A stretch of 11,664 bases of DNA from an uncultured Planctomycetaceae bacterium (GCA_903823545.1 CAIJTL010000325.1:1-11664); one strand, 5' to 3'; numbered from the stretch's first letter, positions 1 to 7,173 are shown. Notes: generated from the sequence alone by a model not told the origin. Made by a program: numbers and translations.

Positions 1-57
1 CGGAAGTCTGACCAACGAACAACGAACCAAGTCCGCAGCGTCCAACGAGACCGCATC

Positions 58-1020
58 ATGTCATTAGCAATGAGCATCATCACCTTCATCGCCGGACTGC
101 TCGTCCTGACGGGGGGTGCCCATTGTTTCGTTCAAGGAGCAGTGCGGCTGGCGGAACGGCTGCGCGTGAGCCGTTTCCTAGTGGGGTTGACGGTCGTGGC
201 CTTGGGAACGTCCACGCCCGAGTTGTTTTTCGACCTGACGGCGGTGACCCACGACGCCGTGGATCTGGCGTTCGGTGATCTGGTGGGGAGCAACATCGCC
301 AACATCGGCCTGATCCTGGGCGTGGCCATGCTGGTCAGTCCGATCGAGGTGCATCTGCGTTTGATGCGTGTCGAGTTGCAATTCGTCCTGGCCATTTCGG
401 CGGGACTGTGGGCGCTGGCAGCCGATGGAGTCATTAGCCGACTGGATGGGTTCGTGCTGTGGATCGGGTTCGGCGGTTTTTTGGTGTATCTGACTCACGG
501 GGCGCGACAGGTCGCGCAGCAGGTCCGGGCGGAATCCGAGCGAACGGCATCGCCGAATTGGTCGGCGCTCCGCAGCCTCCTGGCTTTGGGAGTGGGTTTG
601 GTCGGTCTGTTTTTCGGCGCGCGGTTCATGGTCTCCGCCGCGACGGAGATCGCGCGCGACCTCGGCGTCAGCGAACTTTTGATCGGGTTGACCATCGTGG
701 CTATCGGCACCTCGTTGCCGGAATTCGCCACCTCGATCATGGCCGCGCTGCGCAACGAATTGGACATCACTGTCGGCAATGTGCTGGGAGCCAATCTGAT
801 CAACATCGCGCTCATCATGGGCAGCGTCGTCCAAGTCCGTCCGTTGCCCGTGCACCCTGAGTCCGTGGCGATCGACTTGCCGGTCATGCTCGGACTGGTC
901 CTGCTGTTGATGCTGCTGGTGGCTCGCCGCAGTTGGCTGACTCGCCGATCCGGCAGCCTGCTGGTCGGCGCGTACGTCGCCTACATCGCATTGAAGATCG
1001 TCAACGTTCCCGCCGCTTAA
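58..1020 (+). CDS. Calcium/sodium antiporter, CaCA (YrbG-like) family
   Basis: This 320-residue inner-membrane protein most likely exchanges Ca2+ for Na+ or H+. It shows the internal duplication of the CaCA superfamily. The alpha-1 repeat has GTSTPE at residues 50-55 and GDLVGSN at 73-79; the alpha-2 repeat has GTSLPE at 217-222 and GNVLGAN at 240-246. The acidic residues E55 and E222 are the expected cation ligands. About ten hydrophobic segments surround a polar loop at roughly 148-170, and the length is normal for bacterial members. Two features are slightly off consensus: alpha-1 has GD where GN is common, and alpha-2 has GAN instead of GSN. The start is uncertain, since ATG 58 and ATG 70 are in frame and neither has a strong Shine-Dalgarno. 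A DUF2934 gene follows after 23 bp, so the two are probably co-transcribed. The family call is secure; the transported ion is inferred. Confidence 0.93.
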   Translation: MSLAMSIITFIAGLLVLTGGAHCFVQGAVRLAERLRVSRFLVGLTVVALGTSTPELFFDLTAVTHDAVDLAFGDLVGSNIANIGLILGVAMLVSPIEVHLRLMRVELQFVLAISAGLWALAADGVISRLDGFVLWIGFGGFLVYLTHGARQVAQQVRAESERTASPNWSALRSLLALGVGLVGLFFGARFMVSAATEIARDLGVSELLIGLTIVAIGTSLPEFATSIMAALRNELDITVGNVLGANLINIALIMGSVVQVRPLPVHPESVAIDLPVMLGLVLLLMLLVARRSWLTRRSGSLLVGAYVAYIALKIVNVPAA

Positions 1021-1043
1021 CCAAATCTGAAAGGGACAATTCC

Positions 1044-1220
1044 ATGAGCGACTCTGATGTGACAGAACAAGCGATTCGAGATCTGGCCTATGAACTGTGG
1101 CAAAGAAATGGTTGCCCCAGAGGAGATGAAGACCATTTCTGGTACGAGGCGGAACGAGTGCTGAAGGCTGCGAAAGCACCGGCCGCCTCCGCGAGTTCGC
1201 AAAAGCCCAATGACGAATGA
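1044..1220 (+). CDS. DUF2934 small protein
   Basis: This encodes a 58-residue soluble protein with the DUF2934 pattern: a short helix IRDLAYELW at residues 11-19, a glycine/charged turn (NGCPRGDEDHFW, 22-33) and the closing helix YEAERVLKAA (34-43). DUF2934 proteins have no established biochemical function and are usually 50-100 residues long. The ATG at 1044 is preferred over an upstream extension because AAGGGA at 1031-1036 sits at proper Shine-Dalgarno distance and because the conserved segment begins about ten residues later. The tail (44-58) is Ala/Ser-rich and low complexity. It lies between the antiporter and a membrane protein in a tightly spaced same-strand run, so co-expression is likely. 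The domain assignment rests on motif recognition. Confidence 0.85.
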   Translation: MSDSDVTEQAIRDLAYELWQRNGCPRGDEDHFWYEAERVLKAAKAPAASASSQKPNDE

Positions 1221-1266
1221 CGAAGAGTTGTGCTGAGCGTCACCCTTCTCCGAGATTTGGAATCCC

Positions 1267-1986
1267 ATGTCCCCCAGAATTGCAGCTTACATTCGGTTTC
1301 TCCGCGAGCATTCACTGCTGGGGACCGCACTGTCTTGGGTGATGATCCTGGCCATGATCTGGGTCATTCCCGCTGCGCTGTGGCGCGGCGATTGGCCGCT
1401 GGCAATCATGGCGACAGTGGCTGTCGCGGTGGCTCTTCTCCCGGCCGTTCTGCAACACAATTACCGCATCGTGCTCCCCTGGTTACTGGTGTTCCTAGTG
1501 GTGCTGCAATTGCACCTGCATACGTTTTGGGGCGTGTGGCTGCGGTTCTACGACTCACACTGGTTTTGGGACAAACTGCTACACCTGAAGGGGACGATGC
1601 TGGTTTCTCTCGTCGGATTTCTGGCAGCGTATTCCGTTCATCTGTCTGGCAAGGCGCGCTTGACGGGACCGATCCTGGGTCTGTTCACCGTGGTCTTTGG
1701 AAACGCTCTGGGAGCATGGTGGGAAATTGTCGAATTTCTGGTGGACAAGACTCTCAAGAAGAACACGCAGTACGGACTCGACAACACAATGATCGACCTC
1801 ATCAACAATCTGTTGGGCAGCCTGATCGCGGCTGGGGTGGGTGGGGTGTATTTGAAAGTCACCACGCGCCAGGAACGACGACAACTGGCCGAACCGCTCG
1901 CCGCTGTCATGGGGCCGTTGTTGTCCGGCGAGATTTTCGACGAACAGGACGACGGCAACACTCAACCGGAGTGCGCGGAACCATGA
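1267..1986 (+). CDS. YjdF/DUF2238-like integral membrane protein
   Basis: This 239-residue membrane protein has roughly six hydrophobic segments between residues 15 and 197. It carries the conserved polar signature of the YjdF (DUF2238) family: WDKLLHLKGT at 101-110, with Asp and His inside a membrane segment, then GAWWEIVEFLVD at 149-160, then DNTMIDLINNLLGS at 172-185. The repeated Asp/Glu/His/Asn residues within membrane helices are typical of the family, whose function is unknown. The C-terminal 40 residues are hydrophilic and acidic (EIFDEQDD, 222-229) and probably cytoplasmic. The ATG at 1267 has only a weak purine-rich upstream sequence. It follows the DUF2934 gene by 46 bp and precedes USP-A by 103 bp. 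The family call is good; no physiological role can be read from the sequence. Confidence 0.78.
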   Translation: MSPRIAAYIRFLREHSLLGTALSWVMILAMIWVIPAALWRGDWPLAIMATVAVAVALLPAVLQHNYRIVLPWLLVFLVVLQLHLHTFWGVWLRFYDSHWFWDKLLHLKGTMLVSLVGFLAAYSVHLSGKARLTGPILGLFTVVFGNALGAWWEIVEFLVDKTLKKNTQYGLDNTMIDLINNLLGSLIAAGVGGVYLKVTTRQERRQLAEPLAAVMGPLLSGEIFDEQDDGNTQPECAEP

Positions 1987-1988
1987 AC

Positions 1989-1998
1989 CTCGCGCGAG
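1989..1998. promoter_or_regulatory. 10-bp perfect palindrome upstream of USP-A
   Basis: CTCGCGCGAG lies about 91 bp upstream of the USP-A start codon, immediately after the previous gene. The same 10-mer forms the core of a 16-bp palindrome at 7192-7207 ahead of a receiver gene. It could be an operator, but a GC-rich palindrome of this length may also occur by chance. Confidence 0.25.
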
Positions 1999-2089
1999 AA
2001 TTTCTGTTCCTGATGGGGCCTCCCTGTGGAGCAAGGCCGTGTGAGACGCCGTACAGATCAACATTCCTTTCACATTTTGGAGATTAATC

Positions 2090-3223
2090 ATGCGAACGCT
2101 GCAATCGATTCTGCTGGCCACCGATTTTCGACCACCGAGTAACGACGCCTTGAACGCGGCGGCAAAACTGGCGACGGCGTTCGGATCGGAAGTCTCCGTG
2201 TTGCATGTCTTGGAGCCTTTCACCAGCAGCCTGCACAATTCTCATCGGCGACAAATCAGTGAGATGCTCATGCGGCCTGAGTTGCAGCGCCTTACCGAAC
2301 AGCAAGTGACGGTGGCTCAGTCGAGCGTCAAGTCGGGCTCGCCCGCAAATACGATTGTCACTGTCGCGCAGGCGTGGGACGTCGAACTGATCGTCCTAGG
2401 GGCAGGAGAGTGGAAGCATCCCGAGGGATTTTGCATCGGTCCGATTGCCGAAGCGGTGGTCACCCATGCGCCGCAACCGGTGCTGGCGGTTCGGCCCGGC
2501 GACCCCCCAATGGGGTTCCAGAGAATCCTCTGCCCAGTGGATCAGTCGAGTACGTCGGCCCGTGGGCTGAAAAATGCGGTGCGGCTGGCGAAGGTCTTCG
2601 GCGGCGAAATCATCGTGCTCTCGGTCGTTCCCGAAGTGAGCTGGCTGACCGCTGCTGTGGAAACGGGCGAGTTCGTGGATGCCAAGGCGGAACACGCAAA
2701 CGAGTGGGTTCAGGAATTTGACCAGTTTCTGGAGGCCGTGGATTTTTCCGGCGTCCCCTGGAAACGCGAGGTGCGATACGGGGTGCCGCATGAACAAATC
2801 GTCTTAGCGGCAAAGGAGCACGGAGTTGGTCTGATCATAATGGGGGCTACGGGGCGTACGGGTCTGGTGCAAGTGCTGCTGGGCAGCACGACTCGGCGGC
2901 TGTTGCGGGGCCTGCCGTGTTCACTGCTGACGGTCAAACAGGAAGATGTGCTGGAGGAGTTGTTCGAGAGTGACGTGCGGATCATAGCATTAGACATCGC
3001 GGAAGCTCAGGCCCTTTTCAATGCTGGCACGTTCGTACCGGCCATCGACAAGTATCGGCAGGTCATCAGTCGTCATCCCTTCCACATCGCGGCGTTGGAG
3101 GGGCTGGTGTCGGCGAATGAAAAGATCGGTGAGACCGAGGAAGCCGATCGCTACCGCCGGCGTCTGGCAAGTTCGCTTCGTCTCGCCAACCCACACTTGG
3201 AGTCGTCGGAAGTGGCGTTTTAG
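2090..3223 (+). CDS. Tandem-domain universal stress protein with helical-repeat tail (USP-A)
   Basis: This 377-residue cytoplasmic protein has two UspA domains. Domain 1 (about 1-136) starts with SILLATDF and ends with QPVLAVRPG. Domain 2 (about 144-283) starts with RILCPVD and carries a perfect G-2x-G-9x-G-S nucleotide-binding motif (G252, G255, G265, S266), so it should bind ATP. In domain 1 the equivalent stretch is GAGEWKHPEGFCIGP (104-118), which breaks that consensus. Residues about 290-365 form a TPR-like helical hairpin (AQALFNAGTFVPAIDKY followed by ALEGLVSANEKIGETEEAD), an unusual addition to USPs. The ATG at 2090 has GGAG at 2079-2082, seven bases upstream. It is a clear paralogue of the gene at 5345-6529. 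USPs are typically induced by growth arrest or hypoxia; the partner of the helical tail is unknown. Confidence 0.93.
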   Translation: MRTLQSILLATDFRPPSNDALNAAAKLATAFGSEVSVLHVLEPFTSSLHNSHRRQISEMLMRPELQRLTEQQVTVAQSSVKSGSPANTIVTVAQAWDVELIVLGAGEWKHPEGFCIGPIAEAVVTHAPQPVLAVRPGDPPMGFQRILCPVDQSSTSARGLKNAVRLAKVFGGEIIVLSVVPEVSWLTAAVETGEFVDAKAEHANEWVQEFDQFLEAVDFSGVPWKREVRYGVPHEQIVLAAKEHGVGLIIMGATGRTGLVQVLLGSTTRRLLRGLPCSLLTVKQEDVLEELFESDVRIIALDIAEAQALFNAGTFVPAIDKYRQVISRHPFHIAALEGLVSANEKIGETEEADRYRRRLASSLRLANPHLESSEVAF

Positions 3224-3315
3224 TGATTGCGAGTATTGGAGGTTGCGCGGTGCAGCCTGGCGCTCGATACAGAAGCGGCCGACTCGCATCGCCAGACGAA
3301 TCACGAAGGTCAATC

Positions 3316-4428
3316 ATGAAATGGTCCTGGAAACTCGGTGAAGTTCGCGGCATCGGTGTTTACATGCATGCCACGTTTTTGATTTTGATCGGGTTTATCG
3401 TCCTGAGTCACTGGTCGGCGGGCGAGAGTTTAGGGAAAAGCCTGGAAGGGGTGGGCTTCATCCTCGCCCTGTTTGGCTGCGTGGTGCTGCACGAGTTCGG
3501 CCATGCGCTGATGGCAGCCCGGTACGGCATCAGAACACGGGACATCACCCTGTTGCCCATCGGTGGTGTGGCGCGCCTGGAACGCATGCCGGAGGAACCG
3601 CTTCAGGAGCTGTGGGTGGCCCTGGCCGGACCGGCCGTCAACATGGTCATCGCGGCGGCGCTGTTTGCCTGGCTCCACTTTACAGCCACGTTCGCGCCGC
3701 TGGAACAACTCAGTGTGACCAGCGGCCCGTTTCTCGAACGACTGATGGTCGTCAATGTCTCGTTGGTCGTCTTCAACATGCTCCCGGCGTTTCCCATGGA
3801 CGGCGGACGTGTGCTGCGGGCTTTGTTAGCGACGAGGCTCGAATACGCGCGCGCCACACAGATCGCCGCCGGCATCGGTCAGGCGATGGCCTTGCTGTTC
3901 GCCTTCTTGGGTTTCTTCGGAAATCCGTTCTTGTTGTTCATCGCGTTCTTCGTGTGGATCGGCGCGGCTCAGGAAGCCGGCATGGCGACCATGAAAGCCG
4001 CACTGGGAGGCATCCCCGTGAAGCGGGCGATGATGACCGATTTTCGTTCGCTGAAGCCGGGTGATTCCCTGCAACGAGCCATCGATCTGATCCTGGCGAC
4101 TCCGCAGCAGGACTTTCCGGTGCTGGAGGATTCGCGAGTCGTCGGCATTCTTCCCAGTCGCGATCTGCTGGTCGCGCTACAGCAGCGCGGGCCGGACGCG
4201 CTGGTGGGAGAGGTCATGCGTCGCGATTTCCTCGCGTTGAACGTCAACGAAATGTTGGATGCCGCCCTTGCTCGAATCCATGCCGCGGAAGGTTGCCTGA
4301 CAGCACCTGTGATTCATCGCGACGCACTGGTCGGGCTTCTGACCGCAGAGAATGTCGGTGAGTTCTTGCTCATTGTTTCCGCATTAGGGGAACGGCACCG
4401 AGATAATCACGCCAGGAGTTCCTCATGA
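3316..4428 (+). CDS. Site-2-type M50 zinc metalloprotease with CBS domains
   Basis: This 370-residue intramembrane protease is predicted to cleave membrane-embedded substrates. The zinc site is HEFGH at residues 59-63 (H59, H63, catalytic E60), and the third ligand lies in FNMLPAFPMDGGRVLRALL at 153-171 (D162). About six hydrophobic segments fill residues 15-220. Two CBS modules follow, at about 234-290 (VKRAMMTDF...) and 295-355 (VGEVMRRDF...), suggesting control by an adenosyl ligand such as AMP or ATP. The ATG at 3316 is chosen because GAAGG at 3305-3309 precedes it and the family N-terminus begins there; the upstream GTG at 3223 lacks a ribosome site. The stop overlaps the start of a mini-ORF as ATGA. 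M50-CBS proteins sit beside USPs in the mycobacterial DosR regulon (Rv2625c), and the same pairing is seen here. The substrate is unknown. Confidence 0.93.
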   Translation: MKWSWKLGEVRGIGVYMHATFLILIGFIVLSHWSAGESLGKSLEGVGFILALFGCVVLHEFGHALMAARYGIRTRDITLLPIGGVARLERMPEEPLQELWVALAGPAVNMVIAAALFAWLHFTATFAPLEQLSVTSGPFLERLMVVNVSLVVFNMLPAFPMDGGRVLRALLATRLEYARATQIAAGIGQAMALLFAFLGFFGNPFLLFIAFFVWIGAAQEAGMATMKAALGGIPVKRAMMTDFRSLKPGDSLQRAIDLILATPQQDFPVLEDSRVVGILPSRDLLVALQQRGPDALVGEVMRRDFLALNVNEMLDAALARIHAAEGCLTAPVIHRDALVGLLTAENVGEFLLIVSALGERHRDNHARSSS

Positions 4429-4490
4429 CGCAACAACGCACCGTCGCCGACGTGGCGTCGAAGATCGTGCTGCTGCCAAGCCCGGTTTAG
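4412..4490 (+). pseudogene. Relic of a glycogen phosphorylase 5' end (RBS plus 21-codon ORF)
   Basis: Positions 4412-4447 match 33 of 36 bases of 10520-10555, which is the ribosome site and first codons of the glgP gene at the right edge. The resulting ORF (ATG 4425, stop TAG 4488-4490) reads MTQQRTVADVASKIVLLPSPV in pieces: eight codons are near-identical to glgP, and alignment continues weakly in frame (10 of 21 residues identical overall). Homology then stops at a TAG codon. The simplest reading is that a second phosphorylase gene once lay here, or that its 5' end was copied here, and nearly all of it was lost. The mini-ORF could still be translated, since its ribosome site AGGAG is intact and it overlaps the M50 stop codon. 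It may therefore couple translation of the protease gene to the methyltransferase nine bases further on. Confidence 0.6.
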
Positions 4491-4499
4491 GAGTTGATG

Positions 4500-5297
4500 A
4501 TGTCATTGCAATTGCGAGTGCCTCCCACGAATCAACGAGTTCTTCCCGAAAGCGTTGAACACGACTTTGAACCGGGGTTGAGAGATCGGGAGCACACGCC
4601 ACCTCCGCGCGACGTCGCCGACGCCGGATGGGGCAACGGTTGGGAAACGGACTTCTCCGAATCGGTGCGGCGACTGTACGCGGGGTATCGTGGCGCGGTC
4701 TTGCCGACCTTGAGCGCTCTGTCGCTGCACGTCGCGCTAAGCGAACGCTGGTTTCAGCAGCGCGAGTTCGATCTGCGCGGCGCTCGGCGAATTTTGGACG
4801 TCGGTTGCGGTGCCGGGCAGTTGACTCAACACCTGTTGAAGCACGCCGATCGCGAGGCCACGATCATGGGTTGCGATCTGACTTGGGAAATGCTGCTCCG
4901 CGCTCGACGGCGTGTGCGTCACGACGCCGTGCAGTGGGTCGTCGGAAATCTGACTCATCTGCCGTTTGACGAGGCCAGCTTTGACTGCGTGACCTGCGGC
5001 TTCGTGTTGGAGCACTTGCCGGATGTCCGCCGCGGACTGCACGAATTGGCGCGCGTGCTGACGGATGGCGGACGATTGCTGCTGCTAACCACGGAAGACC
5101 ACTGGACCGGGCGCTGGACCGCTCGCGCGTGGAATTGCCGCGCGCTGAACCGCCAGGAGTTGCGGCGGCAGTGTCAGGAGGCGGGATTGGTCTGGAAACA
5201 AGACCTGTGGTTTTCCGAAGTCCATCGCTGGTTCGCGGTCGGTGGTATCTGTGTGTCGTTGGAGCGTGCGTCTCGATGCCATTCGGGCAATGGCTGA
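4500..5297 (+). CDS. Class I SAM-dependent methyltransferase (Methyltransf_11 type)
   Basis: This 265-residue soluble enzyme has a Rossmann-like methyltransferase core. Motif I is ILDVGCGAG at residues 98-106, the acidic ribose contact is in MGCDLTWEML (D126), and the post-core motif is FDCVTCGFVLEHLPDV at 161-176, followed by LTDGGRLLLLTTED (187-200). The substrate cannot be inferred; ubiquinone/menaquinone, lipid and small-molecule methylases share this fold. The first 50 residues are Pro/Arg/Asp-rich and probably disordered. Candidate starts are TTG 4494, ATG 4497 and ATG 4500; ATG 4500 has the best spacing (six bases) from AGGAG at 4489-4493, which overlaps the stop codon of the relic ORF. 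It lies between the protease and USP-B, 47 bp before the latter, and is probably co-transcribed with both. Confidence 0.88.
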   Translation: MSLQLRVPPTNQRVLPESVEHDFEPGLRDREHTPPPRDVADAGWGNGWETDFSESVRRLYAGYRGAVLPTLSALSLHVALSERWFQQREFDLRGARRILDVGCGAGQLTQHLLKHADREATIMGCDLTWEMLLRARRRVRHDAVQWVVGNLTHLPFDEASFDCVTCGFVLEHLPDVRRGLHELARVLTDGGRLLLLTTEDHWTGRWTARAWNCRALNRQELRRQCQEAGLVWKQDLWFSEVHRWFAVGGICVSLERASRCHSGNG

Positions 5298-5344
5298 GGG
5301 CGGCACAAAGTTCAGCGCGGCTTCGCCGCAGAAGGAGTTCGATC

Positions 5345-6529
5345 ATGAAACAATTACGTTCCCTTTTGTTCGCTGCGGACCTGCGGTCTCCGGGCCAGGA
5401 CATCGCCCAAGCGGTGAGCCGACTGGCACTCGCAACAGGCGCTCGCGTCACGTTGCTGCATGTGTTGGAGCCTCTCGCTCGATTGGCTTCCCCGCCCAGC
5501 ACGGGACTGGCGGGACTAGCCGGACTGGCGGGAGCCGTCAATCTGTCCCCCCGGTATGGTTGGCACGAAGTGACGGAGAGTCTGCGGCAAGTTTCGCAAA
5601 CGTCATTGGACGATTTGGCGTCGCGGCTCACATCGCAGGGGGTGGATCTGGCCGAACGCGCGATCGAAGTGGGGCCGGCGGCCGATACGATTCTGGCCAA
5701 GGCGAACGATATCGACGCGGACTTGATCCTGATTGGCGCGGGAGAGCGGGCACGCTTTGAACGATTCTCGATCGGACCCGTGGCCGTATCGGTTATCGAA
5801 CGGGCGTCGCAACCGGTGCTCGCTGTTCGGCCGGGGGAACCGCTTCTGAAGTTTGAACGGATTCTGTGCCCGGTGGACCACTCCGCTCCGGCAGCGCGCG
5901 GCCTGCGAAATGCCATTCGGTTGACGAAGATCTTCGGCGGGCAATTGGTGGTGCTGAGCGTGATTCCGGAGATCAGTTGGTTGTCAGCGGCCTTCGAGAC
6001 GGGACAACTACAGGAGGCTCAAGCGACGCACGCCAGTCAGTGGCGCGAAGAGCTGGAACAATTCCTGGCACCGATCGATTTTGCTGGCGTCTCAGTGACG
6101 CAGGACGTTCGCCACGGCGCTCCGCATCGGCAAATCGCGGCCGCCGCGAAGGACCATCTGGCCGACCTGATCGTGATGGGTGCCACAGGACGCACCGGGT
6201 TGGCGCGCGTGCTGGTCGGCAGTACCACGCGACGAATGCTGGAAGAGTTGCCCTGCTCGTTGTTGACCGTCAAGGAGGAGGAAGTGCTGGATGAAGTGTA
6301 CGGCAAGCTGTTGCGCGAACGGAACGCCTTGATCAGCGATGCGCGCGACCTGTGTGCCGCCGAGCTGTATGACCGGGCGCTTCCAAAGTTACGCCGCGTT
6401 CTGGAATTGACCCCGTTCCATCTGCCGACCGTTGAGGCGCTCGCCGAGACGCATGAAAAGCTCGGACACTCCGCGGACGCCGAAAAATTCCGGCTCCGCG
6501 CGGAACAACTCCGAGCACACGACGACTAA
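5345..6529 (+). CDS. Tandem-domain universal stress protein with helical-repeat tail (USP-B)
   Basis: This 394-residue paralogue of USP-A has the same three-part design. Domain 1 (about 1-163) opens with SLLFAADL and contains GAGERARFERFSIGP at 131-145, which again lacks the G-2x-G-9x-G(S/T) motif. Domain 2 (about 170-310) opens with RILCPVDHS and holds a perfect motif (G279, G282, G292, S293). The tail (about 325-390) is TPR-like, with AAELYDRALPKLRRVLEL followed by VEALAETHEKLGHSADAEK. A loop absent from USP-A contains GLAGLAGLAG at 54-63, encoded by a 9-bp tandem repeat. The ATG at 5345 is chosen because AAGGAG at 5332-5337 lies seven bases upstream; the longer reading from 5129 would overlap the methyltransferase. 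It is the last plus-strand gene before a non-coding scar. Confidence 0.93.
   Translation: MKQLRSLLFAADLRSPGQDIAQAVSRLALATGARVTLLHVLEPLARLASPPSTGLAGLAGLAGAVNLSPRYGWHEVTESLRQVSQTSLDDLASRLTSQGVDLAERAIEVGPAADTILAKANDIDADLILIGAGERARFERFSIGPVAVSVIERASQPVLAVRPGEPLLKFERILCPVDHSAPAARGLRNAIRLTKIFGGQLVVLSVIPEISWLSAAFETGQLQEAQATHASQWREELEQFLAPIDFAGVSVTQDVRHGAPHRQIAAAAKDHLADLIVMGATGRTGLARVLVGSTTRRMLEELPCSLLTVKEEEVLDEVYGKLLRERNALISDARDLCAAELYDRALPKLRRVLELTPFHLPTVEALAETHEKLGHSADAEKFRLRAEQLRAHDD
5505..5533. repeat. 9-bp tandem repeat (about three units) inside USP-B
   Basis: Three near-perfect copies of GGACTGGCG (the middle copy is GGACTAGCC) encode Gly-Leu-Ala three times. The repeat falls in the loop of domain 1 where USP-B is longer than USP-A, so slippage-driven expansion is plausible. 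Confidence 0.7.
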
Positions 6530-6561
6530 GGCGAGCGGCCATTGAGAAGTTATCACAATGA

Positions 6562-6630
6562 GCCGGAACGCGCTAATGTCCGGTTCGGAAGGTCAAACGA
6601 TATTCGAACCGGACGTTAGCACGTTGCGGT
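6562..6630. repeat. Long imperfect inverted repeat (REP/BIME-like, possible bidirectional terminator)
   Basis: The left arm 6567-6587 and right arm 6605-6625 are 21-base reverse complements with two differences, separated by a 17-base loop. After one G-G mismatch, pairing extends outward to 6562/6630. The left arm also contains its own small dyad (CCGGA at 6563-6567 with TCCGG at 6579-6583), as in paired REP units in opposite orientation. It sits 32 bp after the USP-B stop and upstream of the convergent receiver gene, so it may terminate transcription or stabilise mRNA ends. There is no T-run, so it is not a classic intrinsic terminator. Confidence 0.6.
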
Positions 6631-6723
6631 GACTCCGTTTCCGTGGGCTTGGGGCTGGGTGTTCGCGGGAAGTTTCGGACTGTTCTTCAGCACCGGGCCG
6701 ACCAACACGGTCCTGGCGAATGT
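6629..6723 (+). pseudogene. Fragment resembling an MFS transporter membrane segment
   Basis: Read in frame from 6629, about 31 residues form a hydrophobic segment WAWGWVFAGSFGLFF followed by STGPTNTVLANV. This resembles the late transmembrane helix of spinster-type MFS transporters, which carry a TGP-(S/A/T)-N-x-x-(L/V)-x-N-V-like signature. The similarity ends abruptly near 6723, where the sequence becomes an antisense match to the BON-like gene. A stop codon lies just upstream of the fragment and there is no proper gene start, so this is at best a remnant. The match rests on remembered family motifs. Confidence 0.35.
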
Positions 6724-6763
6724 GAAGTCCCATGACGGCGTGTTGCATGAGTTGTTTGCCGCC
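6724..6763 (-). pseudogene. Remnant duplicate of the BON-like gene 3' end
   Basis: On the minus strand this stretch encodes GKQLMQHAVMG, which matches GKQLVQHAVMD of the BON-like protein at 7227-7604. At DNA level the plus-strand text around CATGACGGCGTGTTG (6730-6744) and TTGTTTGCC parallels 7276-7315. It lies immediately downstream of the receiver stop codon at 6774 and breaks off at the join with the MFS-like fragment. It appears to be a partial duplicate left by recombination, with no start or stop of its own. Confidence 0.5.
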
Positions 6764-6773
6764 GCCTTCGGAA

Positions 6774-7154
6774 TCAAAGGGAGCATTGACGCACAATCTT
6801 CTTCAGAGCCGACGCCAACTTGGGGATATCGAGTGGTTTGGGGATCATGCAGTTCATGCCAGCTTGCAGGCATTCAGCGGCGCGTGGGTCGTGCGGTTCG
6901 CCGGTCATGAGAACCCCTGTGGTTTGCGGAGACAGGCCGCGAAGCTGGCGGAACAGGGCTAGTCCATCCATTCCCGGCATCATCAAGTCCAGCAAGGCGA
7001 TGTCGAAACGGTCGTGCCGCACTTTCTCCAAGGCCGCAGGTCCGTTGGGGGCGGTCTCCACGCGGTAGCCCAGATCCGAAAAGATGTCGGACAGATTCGA
7101 GCAAGTGTCTGTGTCATCATCGACAACCAACATGGAACTTTGAGTGGAACTCAT
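6774..7154 (-). CDS. Single-domain response regulator (CheY-like receiver)
   Basis: This 126-residue protein is a stand-alone receiver with a complete active site: acidic pocket D12-D14 in LVVDDD, phosphoacceptor D56 in LLDLMMPGMDG, T84 in VLMTGEP and K106 in IPKP. There is no output domain, so it probably passes a phosphate onward, acts by protein contact, or serves as a phosphate sink. The ATG at 7154 is favoured over the longer reading from 7226 because AAGGA lies seven bases upstream and the extra 24 residues do not look like receiver sequence. It is 72 bp downstream of the BON-like gene on the same strand. The nearest histidine kinase is encoded at 8437-9654 on the other strand and is a candidate partner. 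Confidence 0.92.
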   Translation of the reverse strand: MSSTQSSMLVVDDDTDTCSNLSDIFSDLGYRVETAPNGPAALEKVRHDRFDIALLDLMMPGMDGLALFRQLRGLSPQTTGVLMTGEPHDPRAAECLQAGMNCMIPKPLDIPKLASALKKIVRQCSL

Positions 7155-7173
7155 GGCTCTGTCCTTTTTGGAG

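Noticed and set aside
178..1179. Long minus-strand reading (333 residues) opposite the antiporter
   Set aside because: It is a shadow of the antiporter: Gln/Arg/His/Asp-rich low-complexity composition, no domain, no ribosome site.
1230..2087. Plus-strand reading (285 residues) overlapping the YjdF-like gene in another frame
   Set aside because: The 1267-1986 frame has membrane helices and conserved family motifs; this one has random composition.
4864..5916. Minus-strand reading (350 residues) across the methyltransferase and USP-B
   Set aside because: It is Arg/Ser/Ala-rich, spans two well-supported genes and has no domain.
6562..6630. Integron attC-type recombination site
   Set aside because: The ends do not fit the GTTRRRY / RYYYAAC core pairs, and no integrase or cassette array is present.
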